Shown piece by piece: positions 44,025 to 52,150 of a DNA stretch of 64,000 bases. The stretch is taken from the NCBI RefSeq assembly GCF_021398735.1, contig NZ_CP090349.1, positions 5,516,001 through 5,580,000 on the forward strand, given 5' to 3'. The number at the start of each line of letters is the position of its first letter. Position 1 is the first letter of the stretch. The position numbers and the translations under genes are program-made. The DNA is from Methylobacterium oryzae. Its GTDB lineage: Bacteria > Pseudomonadota > Alphaproteobacteria > Rhizobiales > Beijerinckiaceae. The notes under the pieces were generated by a model. The model saw nothing but the letters and a program-made list of their open reading frames with translations, was not told where the DNA came from and did no database searches.

Positions 44025-44456
44025 TCAGCCGTCCGAATCCCGGACGCTGCCCCGGCCCTGCTTGATCGCGGCGCGGCTCTTCTTCGCGCCGATTCGCCGC
44101 TCCTGCGAGCCCCGGGTGGGCTTCGTGGGCCGGCGGATCGGCGGCGGCGGCTTGGCCGCCTCCGCCACCAGATCGACGAGCCGCTGCAGCACGTCGGCCC
44201 GGTTGCGCTCCTGCGTCCGGTGCCGCTGCCCGGCGAGGACGAGCACGCCGTCCTTGGTCATCCGCCGCCCGGCGAGCCGCACCAGGTTGGCCCGCACCCG
44301 CTCGTCGATGGCGGGCGAGGCCAGCGCCGCCCAGCGCAGCTGGACCGCGGTCTCGACCTTGTTGACGTTCTGTCCGCCGGCCCCCGAGGCGCGCATGAAG
44401 GACAGCTCGATCTCGTCCTCGTCGATGGCGATGCGCGGCGTCACGCGCAGGGCCAT
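44025..44456 (-). CDS. arfB: alternative ribosome-rescue factor ArfB (peptidyl-tRNA hydrolase)
   Basis: A 143-residue release-factor-like hydrolase that frees nascent peptides from ribosomes stalled without a stop codon. The catalytic GGQ is at residues 27-29 in FMRASGAGGQNVNKVETAVQ. The basic C-terminal tail (RRIGAKKSRAAIKQGRG) is the part that enters the empty mRNA channel. Length is as in Escherichia coli (140). The gene stands alone, convergent with the DUF1275 gene. Confidence 0.95.
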   Translation of the reverse strand: MALRVTPRIAIDEDEIELSFMRASGAGGQNVNKVETAVQLRWAALASPAIDERVRANLVRLAGRRMTKDGVLVLAGQRHRTQERNRADVLQRLVDLVAEAAKPPPPIRRPTKPTRGSQERRIGAKKSRAAIKQGRGSVRDSDG

Positions 44457-44624
44457 GGCGCCCTCCCCGGCCGCGCGACGACGGCGCGCCGCGCCCCCGC
44501 GTCGGGTGCGCAGCCCGCGAGCGGGCGGATGCGGATCGGCGGCTCCGTCACCATATCTGTCCCGTGCCTCCCGTCCCGTACCCCGTCGGCGCGATCCCGC
44601 CCGCGTCCCCAGCGGGGCCCCGAT

Positions 44625-44921
44625 TCAGGCCGCCTCGGCCGGCGTGCGGGCGCGGAGCGCGAGGGCGTGCAAACCCCGCTTGAACGCGTCGTCGAGCAGC
44701 GCGTTCACCAAGCGGTGCCGCTCGACGCGGCTCTTGCCCTCGAACGCCGACGCGACGATGTCGAGCCGGTAATGGGTCTCGCCCCCCGGCCGCGCTCCGG
44801 CGTGGCCGGCATGCAGATGCGACTCGTCGATCACGTCGAGCCGCGCCGGCGCGAGTTGCTCCCGCAGCCGCGCCTCCATCCAGTCCCGCAGGGTGCCGCC
44901 CGCGCCCGCACCGTCCGTCAT
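44625..44921 (-). CDS. bolA: BolA family protein
   Basis: A 98-residue BolA protein. Features are LDVIDESHLHAGHAGARPGG near residue 28, with the conserved histidines that share Fe-S cluster binding with monothiol glutaredoxins. The helix-turn-helix-like FEGKSRVERHRLVNALLDDAF near 63 and HALALRARTPAE follow. It lies divergent from the J-domain gene across 108 bases, a common alphaproteobacterial arrangement upstream of cobS/cobT. The N-terminal Gly/Ala stretch is variable. Confidence 0.93.
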   Translation of the reverse strand: MTDGAGAGGTLRDWMEARLREQLAPARLDVIDESHLHAGHAGARPGGETHYRLDIVASAFEGKSRVERHRLVNALLDDAFKRGLHALALRARTPAEAA

Positions 44922-44992
44922 CGTGCCCTCGCGTCGTGTCCGTGGGCGCCGTCAAGCCCGATCCCGCGCATGCGTCATCAGGCCCGGTGCCC

Positions 44993-45020
44993 TTGTGTCT
45001 CAGGTCCGCCCCCTCATAAT
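44993..45020 (+). promoter_or_regulatory. candidate promoter of the J-domain gene
   Basis: TTGTGT is followed after 16 bases by CATAAT. Transcription would begin near 45027, only a few bases ahead of the ATG at 45030, so the mRNA may be nearly leaderless. No Shine-Dalgarno-like run precedes that ATG, in keeping with this. It lies in the short divergent gap shared with bolA. Confidence 0.35.
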
Positions 45021-45029
45021 CGGCCCGTC

Positions 45030-45656
45030 ATGGATCTCAACTCGCGCCTGTTCGACAGCATCCGGATCAAGCCGACCTGCGACGAGCCGAAGCCCGCCGC
45101 GGAAGCCGGCTGCGAGAGCCCCGGCTGCACCCATCCGGGCCTGTACCGGGCGCCGAAGGGGCGGAAGGCGGAGGGCCAGTACTGGCGCTTCTGCATCGAC
45201 CATGTCCGCGCCTACAACGCCACCTACAATTACTTCGATGGCATGAACGACGCCGCCGTTCAGGCCTACCAGAAGGACGCGATCATCGGTCATCGCCCAA
45301 CCTGGGCGATGGGCGTGAACCGGACCGGCGAGGCCAAGCCGGCGGACGAGCCGGTTCGGGACTGGGCCTACGTCGATCCCCTCGGCATCCTGCGCGGCGA
45401 GGGCGTCGGCGACGCGCGCCGGCGTGCCCGCCAGCCCGAGGAGCCGCGCAAGCCCAAGCACTCGGCGACGGTGCGCCGCGCCCTCGACGTGATGGGCCTC
45501 GAGGAGGGCGCGGACGCGGCCGCCATCAAGGCGCAGTACAAGGTGCTGGTGAAGCGCTTCCACCCGGACGCCAACGGCGGCGACCGCTCCTTCGAGGAGC
45601 GCCTGCGCGACATCATCCGCGCCCACGACGTGCTCCGCGCGGCCGGTCTCTGCTGA
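45030..45656 (+). CDS. J-domain protein with N-terminal Cys/His zinc-finger-like module
   Basis: A 208-residue DnaJ-class co-chaperone. The J domain is C-terminal (~145-208): [20 protein letters not shown], then the HPD motif in [13 protein letters not shown]. The N-terminal half carries C17, C28, C33, H35, C55 and H58 ([10 protein letters not shown], then [13 protein letters not shown]), spaced like a structural zinc site, and precedes a conserved NYFDGM stretch. A C-terminal J domain with an upstream zinc-like module differs from DnaJ. The start at 45030 is the first ATG giving this module. A longer open frame upstream is non-coding. Client and function are unknown. Confidence 0.85.
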   Translation: MDLNSRLFDSIRIKPTCDEPKPAAEAGCESPGCTHPGLYRAPKGRKAEGQYWRFCIDHVRAYNATYNYFDGMNDAAVQAYQKDAIIGHRPTWAMGVNRTGEAKPADEPVRDWAYVDPLGILRGEGVGDARRRARQPEEPRKPKHSATVRRALDVMGLEEGADAAAIKAQYKVLVKRFHPDANGGDRSFEERLRDIIRAHDVLRAAGLC

Positions 45657-45864
45657 GCGGCACGAACGATGCACGCCGGTTCGCACCCAGGATAGGGCAA
45701 ACCGCGCGGGGCGGCCCTATATGGGATCCATGCCGGTCGGTGGCGCGCGAGCGCGCCGCCGTCTAAGGATGGCTCCGCCCCGCCGCGGAGGCCCGGCTCG
45801 ACGTCCTTCCGCGCGGATGCTTCACTGTTTGGGAGTGGAGCGCCCGCGCCTCACGAGGTTCCGA

Positions 45865-46848
45865 ATGCTCTCTGACGCTACGCCCGCCGCGCTGCCCGAC
45901 CGCACCGTCTCCGTCCGCGATGTCTTCGGCATCGACCTCGACCTCAAGGTGCCGGCCTTCGCCGAGCCCGAGGAGCACGTGCCGGATGTCGACCCGGACT
46001 ACATCTTCGACCGGGAGACGACGCTCGCGATCCTGGCCGGCTTCGCCCGCAACCGCCGCGTGATGGTCACCGGCTATCACGGCACCGGCAAGTCGACCCA
46101 TATCGAGCAGGTCGCCGCCCGGCTGAACTGGCCGTGCATCCGGATCAACCTCGACAGCCACGTCTCGCGCATCGACCTCGTCGGCAAGGACGCCATCGTC
46201 CTGCAGGACGGCAAGCAGGTCACCGCCTTCCAGGACGGGATCCTGCCCTGGGCGCTGCAGAACAACGTCGCGCTCGTGTTCGACGAGTACGACGCCGGCC
46301 GCCCGGACGTGATGTTCGTGATCCAGCGCGTGCTGGAGCTCTCGGGCCGGCTGACGCTCCTCGACCAGAAGCGCGTGATCCGCCCGCACCCGGCCTTCCG
46401 GCTGTTCGCCACCGCCAACACGGTGGGCCTCGGCGACACGTCGGGCCTCTATCACGGCACGCAGCAGATCAATCAGGGCCAGATGGACCGCTGGTCGATC
46501 GTCACCACGCTGAACTACCTGCCGCACGACCGCGAGGTCGACATCGTGCTCTCGAAGGCGACGCATTACCGGGGCGACCAGGGCCGCGACATCGTCAACC
46601 GGATGGTGCGCGTGGCGGATCTCACCCGCAACGCCTTCATGAACGGCGACCTCTCCACCGTCATGAGCCCGCGCACGGTGATCACCTGGGCCGAGAACGC
46701 CGACATCTTCAAGGATATCGGCTTCGCCTTCCGGGTGACGTTCCTCAACAAGTGCGACGAGCTGGAGCGGACGCTGGTGGCCGAGTTCTACCAGCGCGCC
46801 TTCGGCAAGGAGCTGCCCGAGAGCGCGGTGAACGTCGCGCTGAGCTGA
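45865..46848 (+). CDS. cobS: cobaltochelatase subunit CobS
   Basis: A 327-residue AAA+ ATPase subunit of the aerobic CobN-CobS-CobT cobaltochelatase, which inserts cobalt into hydrogenobyrinic acid diamide. Walker A is [11 protein letters not shown] near residue 73, Walker B is [16 protein letters not shown] near 135, and sensor 1 is [12 protein letters not shown]. The N-terminal [17 protein letters not shown] matches the family. The start at 45865 agrees with family length and has GAGG ahead. cobT follows after an interposed DUF29 gene; cobN is not in the window. No cobalamin riboswitch is visible upstream. Confidence 0.96.
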   Translation: MLSDATPAALPDRTVSVRDVFGIDLDLKVPAFAEPEEHVPDVDPDYIFDRETTLAILAGFARNRRVMVTGYHGTGKSTHIEQVAARLNWPCIRINLDSHVSRIDLVGKDAIVLQDGKQVTAFQDGILPWALQNNVALVFDEYDAGRPDVMFVIQRVLELSGRLTLLDQKRVIRPHPAFRLFATANTVGLGDTSGLYHGTQQINQGQMDRWSIVTTLNYLPHDREVDIVLSKATHYRGDQGRDIVNRMVRVADLTRNAFMNGDLSTVMSPRTVITWAENADIFKDIGFAFRVTFLNKCDELERTLVAEFYQRAFGKELPESAVNVALS

Positions 46849-46865
46849 CCCGCATGGAGGACGCG

Positions 46866-47360
46866 ATGGCGCATCCGGCCCCGACGCGCGAGGACGCCCC
46901 GGCGACTGCGCACGCGCGGGGACGGACCCGCCACGCGGACGATCTCTACACCTGGGTTCAGGAGCAGGTGGCGCTGCTCCGCGCCGGCCGGGTGGACGCG
47001 CTCGACCTCGACAACATCGCCGAGGAGCTGAGCGACGTGGGTTCGGAGCAGTACGATAAGCTCGAGAGCGCGATCGAGGTGCTTCTCGCCCACGCCCTCA
47101 AATGGGATCACCAGCCCGAGCGGCGCAGCCGAAGCGGGTCGCTGACGATTGCGGAACAGCGCGTGCGGATCGACAGGCAGGTGCGCAAAAATCCAGGTCT
47201 CAAGCCGCGCATCGCCGAAGCCGCCAGCGAAGGCTACCGGGTCGGTCGGATCCGAGCCGCTCGCGAGATGAAGCGATCGCCCGAAACCCTGCCCGCGGAC
47301 TGTCCCTACAGCTGGGACGAGATCCTGAACCGCCCCTTCGCGTTCGAGGACGACCGGTAG
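46866..47360 (+). CDS. DUF29 domain protein inserted between cobS and cobT
   Basis: A 164-residue DUF29 protein. The domain signature runs from [18 protein letters not shown] near residue 22 through [23 protein letters not shown] to [16 protein letters not shown] near 78. The basic C-terminal half ([24 protein letters not shown]) ends with [15 protein letters not shown] five bases ahead decides the ATG at 46866 over the one at 46854. Spacing to cobS (17 bases) and cobT (5 bases) makes it part of the operon. DUF29 function is unknown. Its placement is probably incidental, though co-expression with chelatase subunits is implied. Confidence 0.9.
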   Translation: MAHPAPTREDAPATAHARGRTRHADDLYTWVQEQVALLRAGRVDALDLDNIAEELSDVGSEQYDKLESAIEVLLAHALKWDHQPERRSRSGSLTIAEQRVRIDRQVRKNPGLKPRIAEAASEGYRVGRIRAAREMKRSPETLPADCPYSWDEILNRPFAFEDDR

Positions 47361-47365
47361 CGCTG

Positions 47366-49270
47366 ATGTCCATCTCCAACCGCAAGCCCGGCGAGCGCCG
47401 CGAACCCGTGGCCGAGCCCCTGAAGCGCTCGGTGGCCGGGTGCCTGCGCGCCATCGCCCGGCGCTCCGAGGTCGAGGTCACCTACGCGACCGACCGGCCG
47501 GCGCTCACCGGCGACAAGGCCCGCCTCCCTGAGCCCCCGCGCAAGCTCTCGGCGCAGGACGTCGCGGTGCTGCGCGGCAACGCCGACGCCATGGCGCTGC
47601 GGCTGGGCTGCCACGACGTGGCCGTCCACCGCCGTCTCGCCCCCGAGAACGCACCCGCGCGCGCCGTGTACGACGCGGTCGAGCAGGCCCGGGTCGAGGC
47701 GATCGGGTCGCGCCGGATGGCGGGCGTGGCCAGCAACATCTCGGCGATGCTGGAGGACCGCTACCATCGCGGCGGCAAGTACGAGTCCATCACCGACCGG
47801 GCCGACGCTCCGATGGAGGATGCCGTCGCCCTGATGGTGCGCGAGCGCCTGACCGGCCAGAAGCCGCCCGAGGCCGCGACCAAGATCGTCGAGCTGTGGC
47901 GCGAGCATATCGAGGCCAAGGCCGGCCCGAACCTCGACGGGCTGCTCGGCTCGATCGAGGATCAGCGCAAGTTCGCCCGCTCGGTGCGCGACCTCCTCAC
48001 CTCCCTCGACATGTCGGACGAGACGCCGTTCGACGCGGAGGACGACGAGAACGACGACGAGAACGACGCCCAGGACGACGAGCAGAACCCCAGCGAGGGC
48101 GATTCGGAGGAGAAGAGCCAGGGCGAGCGCGCCGAGATCGAGACCTCCGAGGAGGCCTCCGACGAGATCGAGGAGGGCGCCCAGGAATCCGCCGACGCAC
48201 CGTCTGGTGAGTTGCCCGAGGAGGCCGAGGACGCGGAGTCGGAGGAGGCCTCGGAGGCCTCGCGCCCGCCGCAGCGGCAGGGCAACGAGGCGCGCGGGCC
48301 CGAGTACAAAGTGTTCAATCCGCGGTTCGACGAGGTCATCCACGCCGAGGAGCTGTGCGACGCCGACGAGCTGTCGCGCCTGCGCTCCTACCTCGACAAG
48401 CAGCTCTCGCACCTGCAGGGTGTGGTCGGCCGCCTCGCCAACCGGCTCCAGCGCCGCCTCCTCGCCCAGCAGAACCGCGCCTGGGAGTTCGACCTAGAGG
48501 AGGGGCAGCTCGACCCGGCGCGGCTCGTGCGCGTGGTCATCGACCCGTACCAGCCGCTCTCCTTCAAGCAGGAGAAGGACACCAATTTCCGCGACACGGT
48601 GGTCACGCTGCTCCTCGACAATTCGGGCTCGATGCGCGGCCGGCCGATCACCGTGGCGGCGACCTGCGCCGATATCCTGGCGCGGACACTGGAGCGCTGC
48701 GGCGTGAAGGTGGAGATCCTGGGCTTCACCACCCGCGCCTGGAAGGGCGGCCAGAGCCGCGAGGCGTGGCTCGCCGCCGGCAAGCCGCCGAATCCCGGCC
48801 GCCTGAACGACCTGCGCCACATCGTCTACAAGTCGGCCGACGCGCCCTGGCGGCGCGCGCGGAAGAACCTCGGGCTGATGATGCGCGAGGGGCTGCTCAA
48901 GGAGAACATCGACGGCGAGGCCCTGGACTGGGCGCACAAGCGCCTGCTCGGACGGCCGGAGCAGCGCAAGATCCTGATGGTGATCTCCGACGGCGCGCCG
49001 GTGGACGATTCGACCCTGTCGGTGAATGCCGGCAACTACCTGGAGCGGCACCTGCGCTGGATGATCGAGGAGATCGAGACGCGCTCGCCGGTGGAACTGC
49101 TGGCCATCGGCATCGGCCACGACGTGACCCGGTACTATCGCCGCGCCGTGACGATCATCGACGCCGAGGAGCTCGGCGGGGCGATGACCGAGAAGCTCGC
49201 CGAGCTGTTCGAGGAGGACGGCGCGGCGCCGACGGGGCGGATGCTGCGCGCAGCGGGCGGGCGGCGGTAA
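47366..49270 (+). CDS. cobT: cobaltochelatase subunit CobT
   Basis: A 634-residue CobT, close to the 631 of the Pseudomonas denitrificans protein. The N-terminal domain ([20 protein letters not shown]) is followed by a long acidic linker (~215-300, Glu/Asp/Ser-rich with [15 protein letters not shown]), typical of CobT. A C-terminal von Willebrand A domain has the MIDAS motif [14 protein letters not shown] near 413. It forms the second ring of the CobST chaperone-like complex that powers CobN. The ATG lies five bases after the DUF29 stop. Confidence 0.95.
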   Translation: MSISNRKPGERREPVAEPLKRSVAGCLRAIARRSEVEVTYATDRPALTGDKARLPEPPRKLSAQDVAVLRGNADAMALRLGCHDVAVHRRLAPENAPARAVYDAVEQARVEAIGSRRMAGVASNISAMLEDRYHRGGKYESITDRADAPMEDAVALMVRERLTGQKPPEAATKIVELWREHIEAKAGPNLDGLLGSIEDQRKFARSVRDLLTSLDMSDETPFDAEDDENDDENDAQDDEQNPSEGDSEEKSQGERAEIETSEEASDEIEEGAQESADAPSGELPEEAEDAESEEASEASRPPQRQGNEARGPEYKVFNPRFDEVIHAEELCDADELSRLRSYLDKQLSHLQGVVGRLANRLQRRLLAQQNRAWEFDLEEGQLDPARLVRVVIDPYQPLSFKQEKDTNFRDTVVTLLLDNSGSMRGRPITVAATCADILARTLERCGVKVEILGFTTRAWKGGQSREAWLAAGKPPNPGRLNDLRHIVYKSADAPWRRARKNLGLMMREGLLKENIDGEALDWAHKRLLGRPEQRKILMVISDGAPVDDSTLSVNAGNYLERHLRWMIEEIETRSPVELLAIGIGHDVTRYYRRAVTIIDAEELGGAMTEKLAELFEEDGAAPTGRMLRAAGGRR

Positions 49271-49375
49271 TCACGCCGCGCGCTGCCGCGCGCAACAGAC
49301 GATCCGCGTCGAGGAAGCTGGCAGATCCGAACCTCGACACGGTTCATGTTCGCAACTTGGACGGCGAAGCCCCCT

Positions 49376-49468
49376 CCGTCATCACGAGCGCAGCGAAGTG
49401 ACCTAGGGCGGCGCGGGGCTTGTCCACGTGGCGCCGCCTGGATTGCTTCGCTCCGCTCGCAACGACGG
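49376..49468. repeat. ~90-bp imperfect palindromic intergenic repeat, copy D
   Basis: The left end CCGTCATCACGAGCGCAGCG and right end TTCGCTCCGCTCGCAACGACGG are imperfect inverted repeats, with GTGACCTAGGGCGGCGCG and GGATTGCTTCG inside. It is closest to copy B. It fills the middle of the 349-base gap (49271-49619) between the convergent cobT and rpmB genes. The remainder of that gap holds no gene. Confidence 0.85.
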
Positions 49469-49619
49469 CGCAGGGGCATCGGCCGGACATTGACGGCAGC
49501 CTGCGGCCGAGCTCTGGATTGCTTGAAGTGGCATGCCAGCCGCAAACAAGCGGAAACCGCCGCGGCCTCGACGGCCACGGCGGTTCAAACCGTCCGATAG
49601 GGGCGTGAAGCCCGACGAC

Positions 49620-49922
49620 TCAGGCCGCGGCGGCCGGGGTCTCGGCGAGCTTCTTATGGATCTCGCGCTTCAGGAGGCGGGCAGTCTGCGACAGGTCACC
49701 CTCGCCGGCCTTGATCAGGAAGGCGTCGAGGCCGCCGCGGTGCTCCACCGAGCGCAGGGCGTGCGCCGTGACACGCAGGCGGACGCGCTTGCCCAGCGCG
49801 TCGGACTGGAGGGTGACGTTGCACAGGTTCGGCAGGAACCGGCACTTGGTCTTGCGGTTCGAGTGGCTCACGAGGTGGCCGACCTGAACGGCCTTGCCGG
49901 TGAGTTCGCAGCGGCGCGCCAT
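49620..49922 (-). CDS. rpmB: 50S ribosomal protein L28
   Basis: A 100-residue L28 of the large ribosomal subunit. It opens [20 protein letters not shown] with the family's [17 protein letters not shown] near residue 22. [24 protein letters not shown] follows. Only one N-terminal Cys (C5) and C34 remain of the possible zinc-ribbon positions, so a zinc-free form is likely. The start at 49922 removes an open upstream extension. It is monocistronic, with a good promoter at 50077-50049. Confidence 0.97.
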   Translation of the reverse strand: MARRCELTGKAVQVGHLVSHSNRKTKCRFLPNLCNVTLQSDALGKRVRLRVTAHALRSVEHRGGLDAFLIKAGEGDLSQTARLLKREIHKKLAETPAAAA

Positions 49923-50276
49923 GATAAAAAACGATCCCGTCTCGTTCCGCCCGGTGAAGACCCGATCGCGGCCGGCGCGATCATCGTCGCAGCGGGCGGC
50001 GCCCATTGCGTGTTCCAGGTCCGGCGGAGTCCTGTTGAAGGCGCGAGCCTATAGGCGACGAAGGCGCGGTGCGTCAAGGTGCCGGCGGGGTTCAGCATCG
50101 CGCCGGACGACCAACGGTCTGTTAACCACGATGCCGGGATATAGCCTTCTTCCACCTGCAGGAAGGCGCCTCTCCCCGCTCCGTGCGTCGCAGAGGACGT
50201 CGGCGAGCGGGTGTGTTCGAGAGGGTGCGTTCGAGCGAGTGTCTTGGCCCGCCCGCCCTGGGATGCGATCCGGATC
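49923..50276. other. 354-base divergent gap between rpmB and the DUF3108 gene
   Basis: No gene is seen. The part next to rpmB is its untranslated leader of about 120 bases, and the rpmB promoter lies at 50049-50077. Between 50080 and 50276 lies a moderately AT-rich stretch (GGTCTGTTAACCACG, GGGATATAGCC) that should hold the promoter of the DUF3108 gene, but no convincing -35/-10 pair is visible there. Confidence 0.5.
50049..50077 (-). promoter_or_regulatory. promoter of rpmB
   Basis: On the minus strand TTGACG, a 17-base spacer and CTATAG form a good housekeeping-type promoter. The start point would be near 50042, giving a leader of about 120 bases before the rpmB ATG at 49922. It is among the best consensus matches in the window, consistent with a highly expressed ribosomal protein. 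Confidence 0.6.
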
Positions 50277-51218
50277 ATGAGCGCCACGCCAATCCGTCGA
50301 ATGATCAAGCCGTCGAAGAAGCACGCTGCCGGGCGCCTCGCGGGCAGCCTCCTCGCGGTCGCGGTCCTCGCGGCCCCGACCGATGCCGGCGCGCGGACGT
50401 CGCGGGCCAAGCGGGCCGCGCCCGCCGCCGCGACCGTGGCGGTCGATTACGGTATCAACCTCGCCGGTCTCCCGATCGGCACGGCCCGCCTGGCCGGCTC
50501 CTTCGACCGCGACCGCTACATGATGGACGTGTCGGCCGTGCTCACCGGCCTCGTCGGCGCGATCACCGGCGGCAAGGGCTCCGCCCGGGCCTCGGGAAGC
50601 TTCTCGGCCGCGCCGCAGCCCGGCGCCTTCGCCATCGCGACCCAGACGGCGAGTTCCGGCATCGCGGTGCGCATGGCCCTGGCGCGCGGCAACGTCGTCC
50701 AGGCCGAGATCACGCCGCCGCTCGTCGACATGCAGGACCGCGTGCCGGTCACCCCGGCCAACAAGCGCGGCATCATCGACCCGGTGAGCGCGCTGCTGAT
50801 GCCGACCCAGGGGCGCGGCGAGCCCCTCGACCCGGAGAACTGCAACCGGACCCTGCCGGTCTTCGACGGCGCCACCCGCTTCAACGTGGTGCTGAGCTAC
50901 GCCGAGACCCGCCCGGTGCAGAAGCCCGGCTATGCGGGGCAAGTCCTCGTATGCAACGCCCGCTACCAGGCGGTCGCCGGCCACCGGCCGGACCGGCCGG
51001 GCGTCAAGTTCATGGAGGAGAACCGCGAGATGTCGGTCTGGCTCGCCCCCGTCGAGGGGACGCGCGTCCTGATCCCGCTGCGCATCTCGGTGCTCACCAC
51101 GATCGGCACCAACATCATCGAGGCCACACGCTGGAGCCAGAGCGGCACGCCGACGACCACCGGCACGGCCGGCGCCGCCGGCAACAGTGTCGCGCAGGCG
51201 AGCCTGTCCGGGCAGTAG
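50277..51218 (+). CDS. DUF3108 domain-containing exported protein
   Basis: A 313-residue protein with an N-terminal signal peptide (HAAGRLAGSLLAVAVLAAPTDAGA). The DUF3108 body follows: VDYGINLAGLPIGTARLAG near residue 60, then IDPVSALLMP near 165 and FDGATRFNVVLSYAE, with beta-rich segments to the end. It is likely periplasmic. The family's function is unknown. Members occur widely in alphaproteobacteria next to rpmB and the Suv3-like helicase, as here. The start at 50277 (MSATPIRRMIKP) is tentative; an in-frame ATG at 50301 would shorten the positive n-region. Confidence 0.82.
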   Translation: MSATPIRRMIKPSKKHAAGRLAGSLLAVAVLAAPTDAGARTSRAKRAAPAAATVAVDYGINLAGLPIGTARLAGSFDRDRYMMDVSAVLTGLVGAITGGKGSARASGSFSAAPQPGAFAIATQTASSGIAVRMALARGNVVQAEITPPLVDMQDRVPVTPANKRGIIDPVSALLMPTQGRGEPLDPENCNRTLPVFDGATRFNVVLSYAETRPVQKPGYAGQVLVCNARYQAVAGHRPDRPGVKFMEENREMSVWLAPVEGTRVLIPLRISVLTTIGTNIIEATRWSQSGTPTTTGTAGAAGNSVAQASLSGQ

Positions 51219-51299
51219 CGGCGCGTCAGGGAGCGTTTGACCGGCGGCCGGTTTCCCGGCACCTCGGCGCGGCGCGGCAGCCGCGCGGGGAGGTCAGCA

Positions 51300-51590
51300 G
51301 TGCCCAAGGGCTACATCATCGTCCGGATGACGGTCACCGACCCGGACACCTACAAGGACTACGCCGCCATGGCCTCCGAGGCGATGCGCAAGTACGGCTG
51401 CAAGCCGCTGGTGCGCGGCGGCCGCTGCGAGGCGCTGGAGGGCGAGGGCCGTCCGCGCAACGTCGTGCTGGAATTCGAGTCCTACGAGGCGGCGCGCACC
51501 TACTACTTCTCGCCCGAGTACCAGGCTGCCGTAGCCAAGCGCCGGCCCGCGGGCATCGGCGAGGTGGTGCTCGTCGAGGGCGTCGACTGA
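51300..51590 (+). CDS. DUF1330 family protein
   Basis: A 96-residue protein of the DUF1330 dimeric alpha/beta-barrel family. It opens KGYIIVRMTVTDPDTYKDYA, then has GGRCEALEGEGRPRNVVLEF and FESYEAARTYYFSPEYQAAV, the full signature. The start is a GTG at 51300 with GGGGAGG ahead. The family length (about 95) agrees, and upstream codons give an unrelated lead. No function is established for the family. The gene stands between the DUF3108 gene and a small secreted-protein gene, on the same strand. Confidence 0.88.
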   Translation: MPKGYIIVRMTVTDPDTYKDYAAMASEAMRKYGCKPLVRGGRCEALEGEGRPRNVVLEFESYEAARTYYFSPEYQAAVAKRRPAGIGEVVLVEGVD

Positions 51591-51749
51591 TCGACGTACC
51601 GGTCGCAGCCGGGCTCGACGCGGCCCGCGCCATCCGCGCGCGTGCTGCGAGATGACCCAGGGAGGCGCCGGGCCGGTGGGAACCTTCACGGCGGGGACCG
51701 CGGCCGCGCGGGTGGAGGGAATCTTCACGTTCCCGGCGATAATGCCCGG

Positions 51750-52058
51750 ATGTGCTCGCCTGCCCTCCGAATCGCCCTCGCCCTGGCCGCGCTCGCGGGG
51801 CCGGCCGCGGCGCAGTCCCTCAGTGCCGGGTCCGCCGATCCGGGGTGCGGCGGTGACGCCTTCTCGTCGGCCGAGGTCGTCGAGAACACGCCGCCCCGCC
51901 GCGGTCCCCTCGTCGCGACCCCCGACACGCTCTGCGCCGACCTGGCGCCGCAGCCGGGCACGCCGACGACGCAGATCGACGTCTACCCGATGATCACGCC
52001 GCAGATTGGACCTGGCGGCGGCGGCATCCCATATGGGGGAGGACCGTACCGGCCCTAG
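51750..52058 (+). CDS. small secreted protein, unknown function
   Basis: A 102-residue protein with a clear signal peptide (SPALRIALALAALAGPAAAQSL, likely cut after AAA). The mature part is Pro/Gly-rich and unstructured, with two cysteines (DPGCGGDAF, TPDTLCADL) that may form a disulphide. It ends in glycine repeats (GPGGGGIPYGGG). No family is recognised. The start at 51750 is chosen for the signal peptide; longer in-frame starts give a charged, non-secretory lead. The helicase coding region begins about 90 bases later. Confidence 0.65.
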   Translation: MCSPALRIALALAALAGPAAAQSLSAGSADPGCGGDAFSSAEVVENTPPRRGPLVATPDTLCADLAPQPGTPTTQIDVYPMITPQIGPGGGGIPYGGGPYRP

Positions 52059-52150
52059 CGTCCCTGACGCGGTCGGCCGGTCGAACCCGCCTCCCCGCCC
52101 GCGCCGCGACGGCGCCGCGACGGCCTTCCCGCTCGAAGGAACCGCCGACC

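Noticed and set aside
45657-45864. Cobalamin riboswitch ahead of cobS
   Set aside because: No B12-box-like core or multi-helix layout can be seen in these 208 bases.
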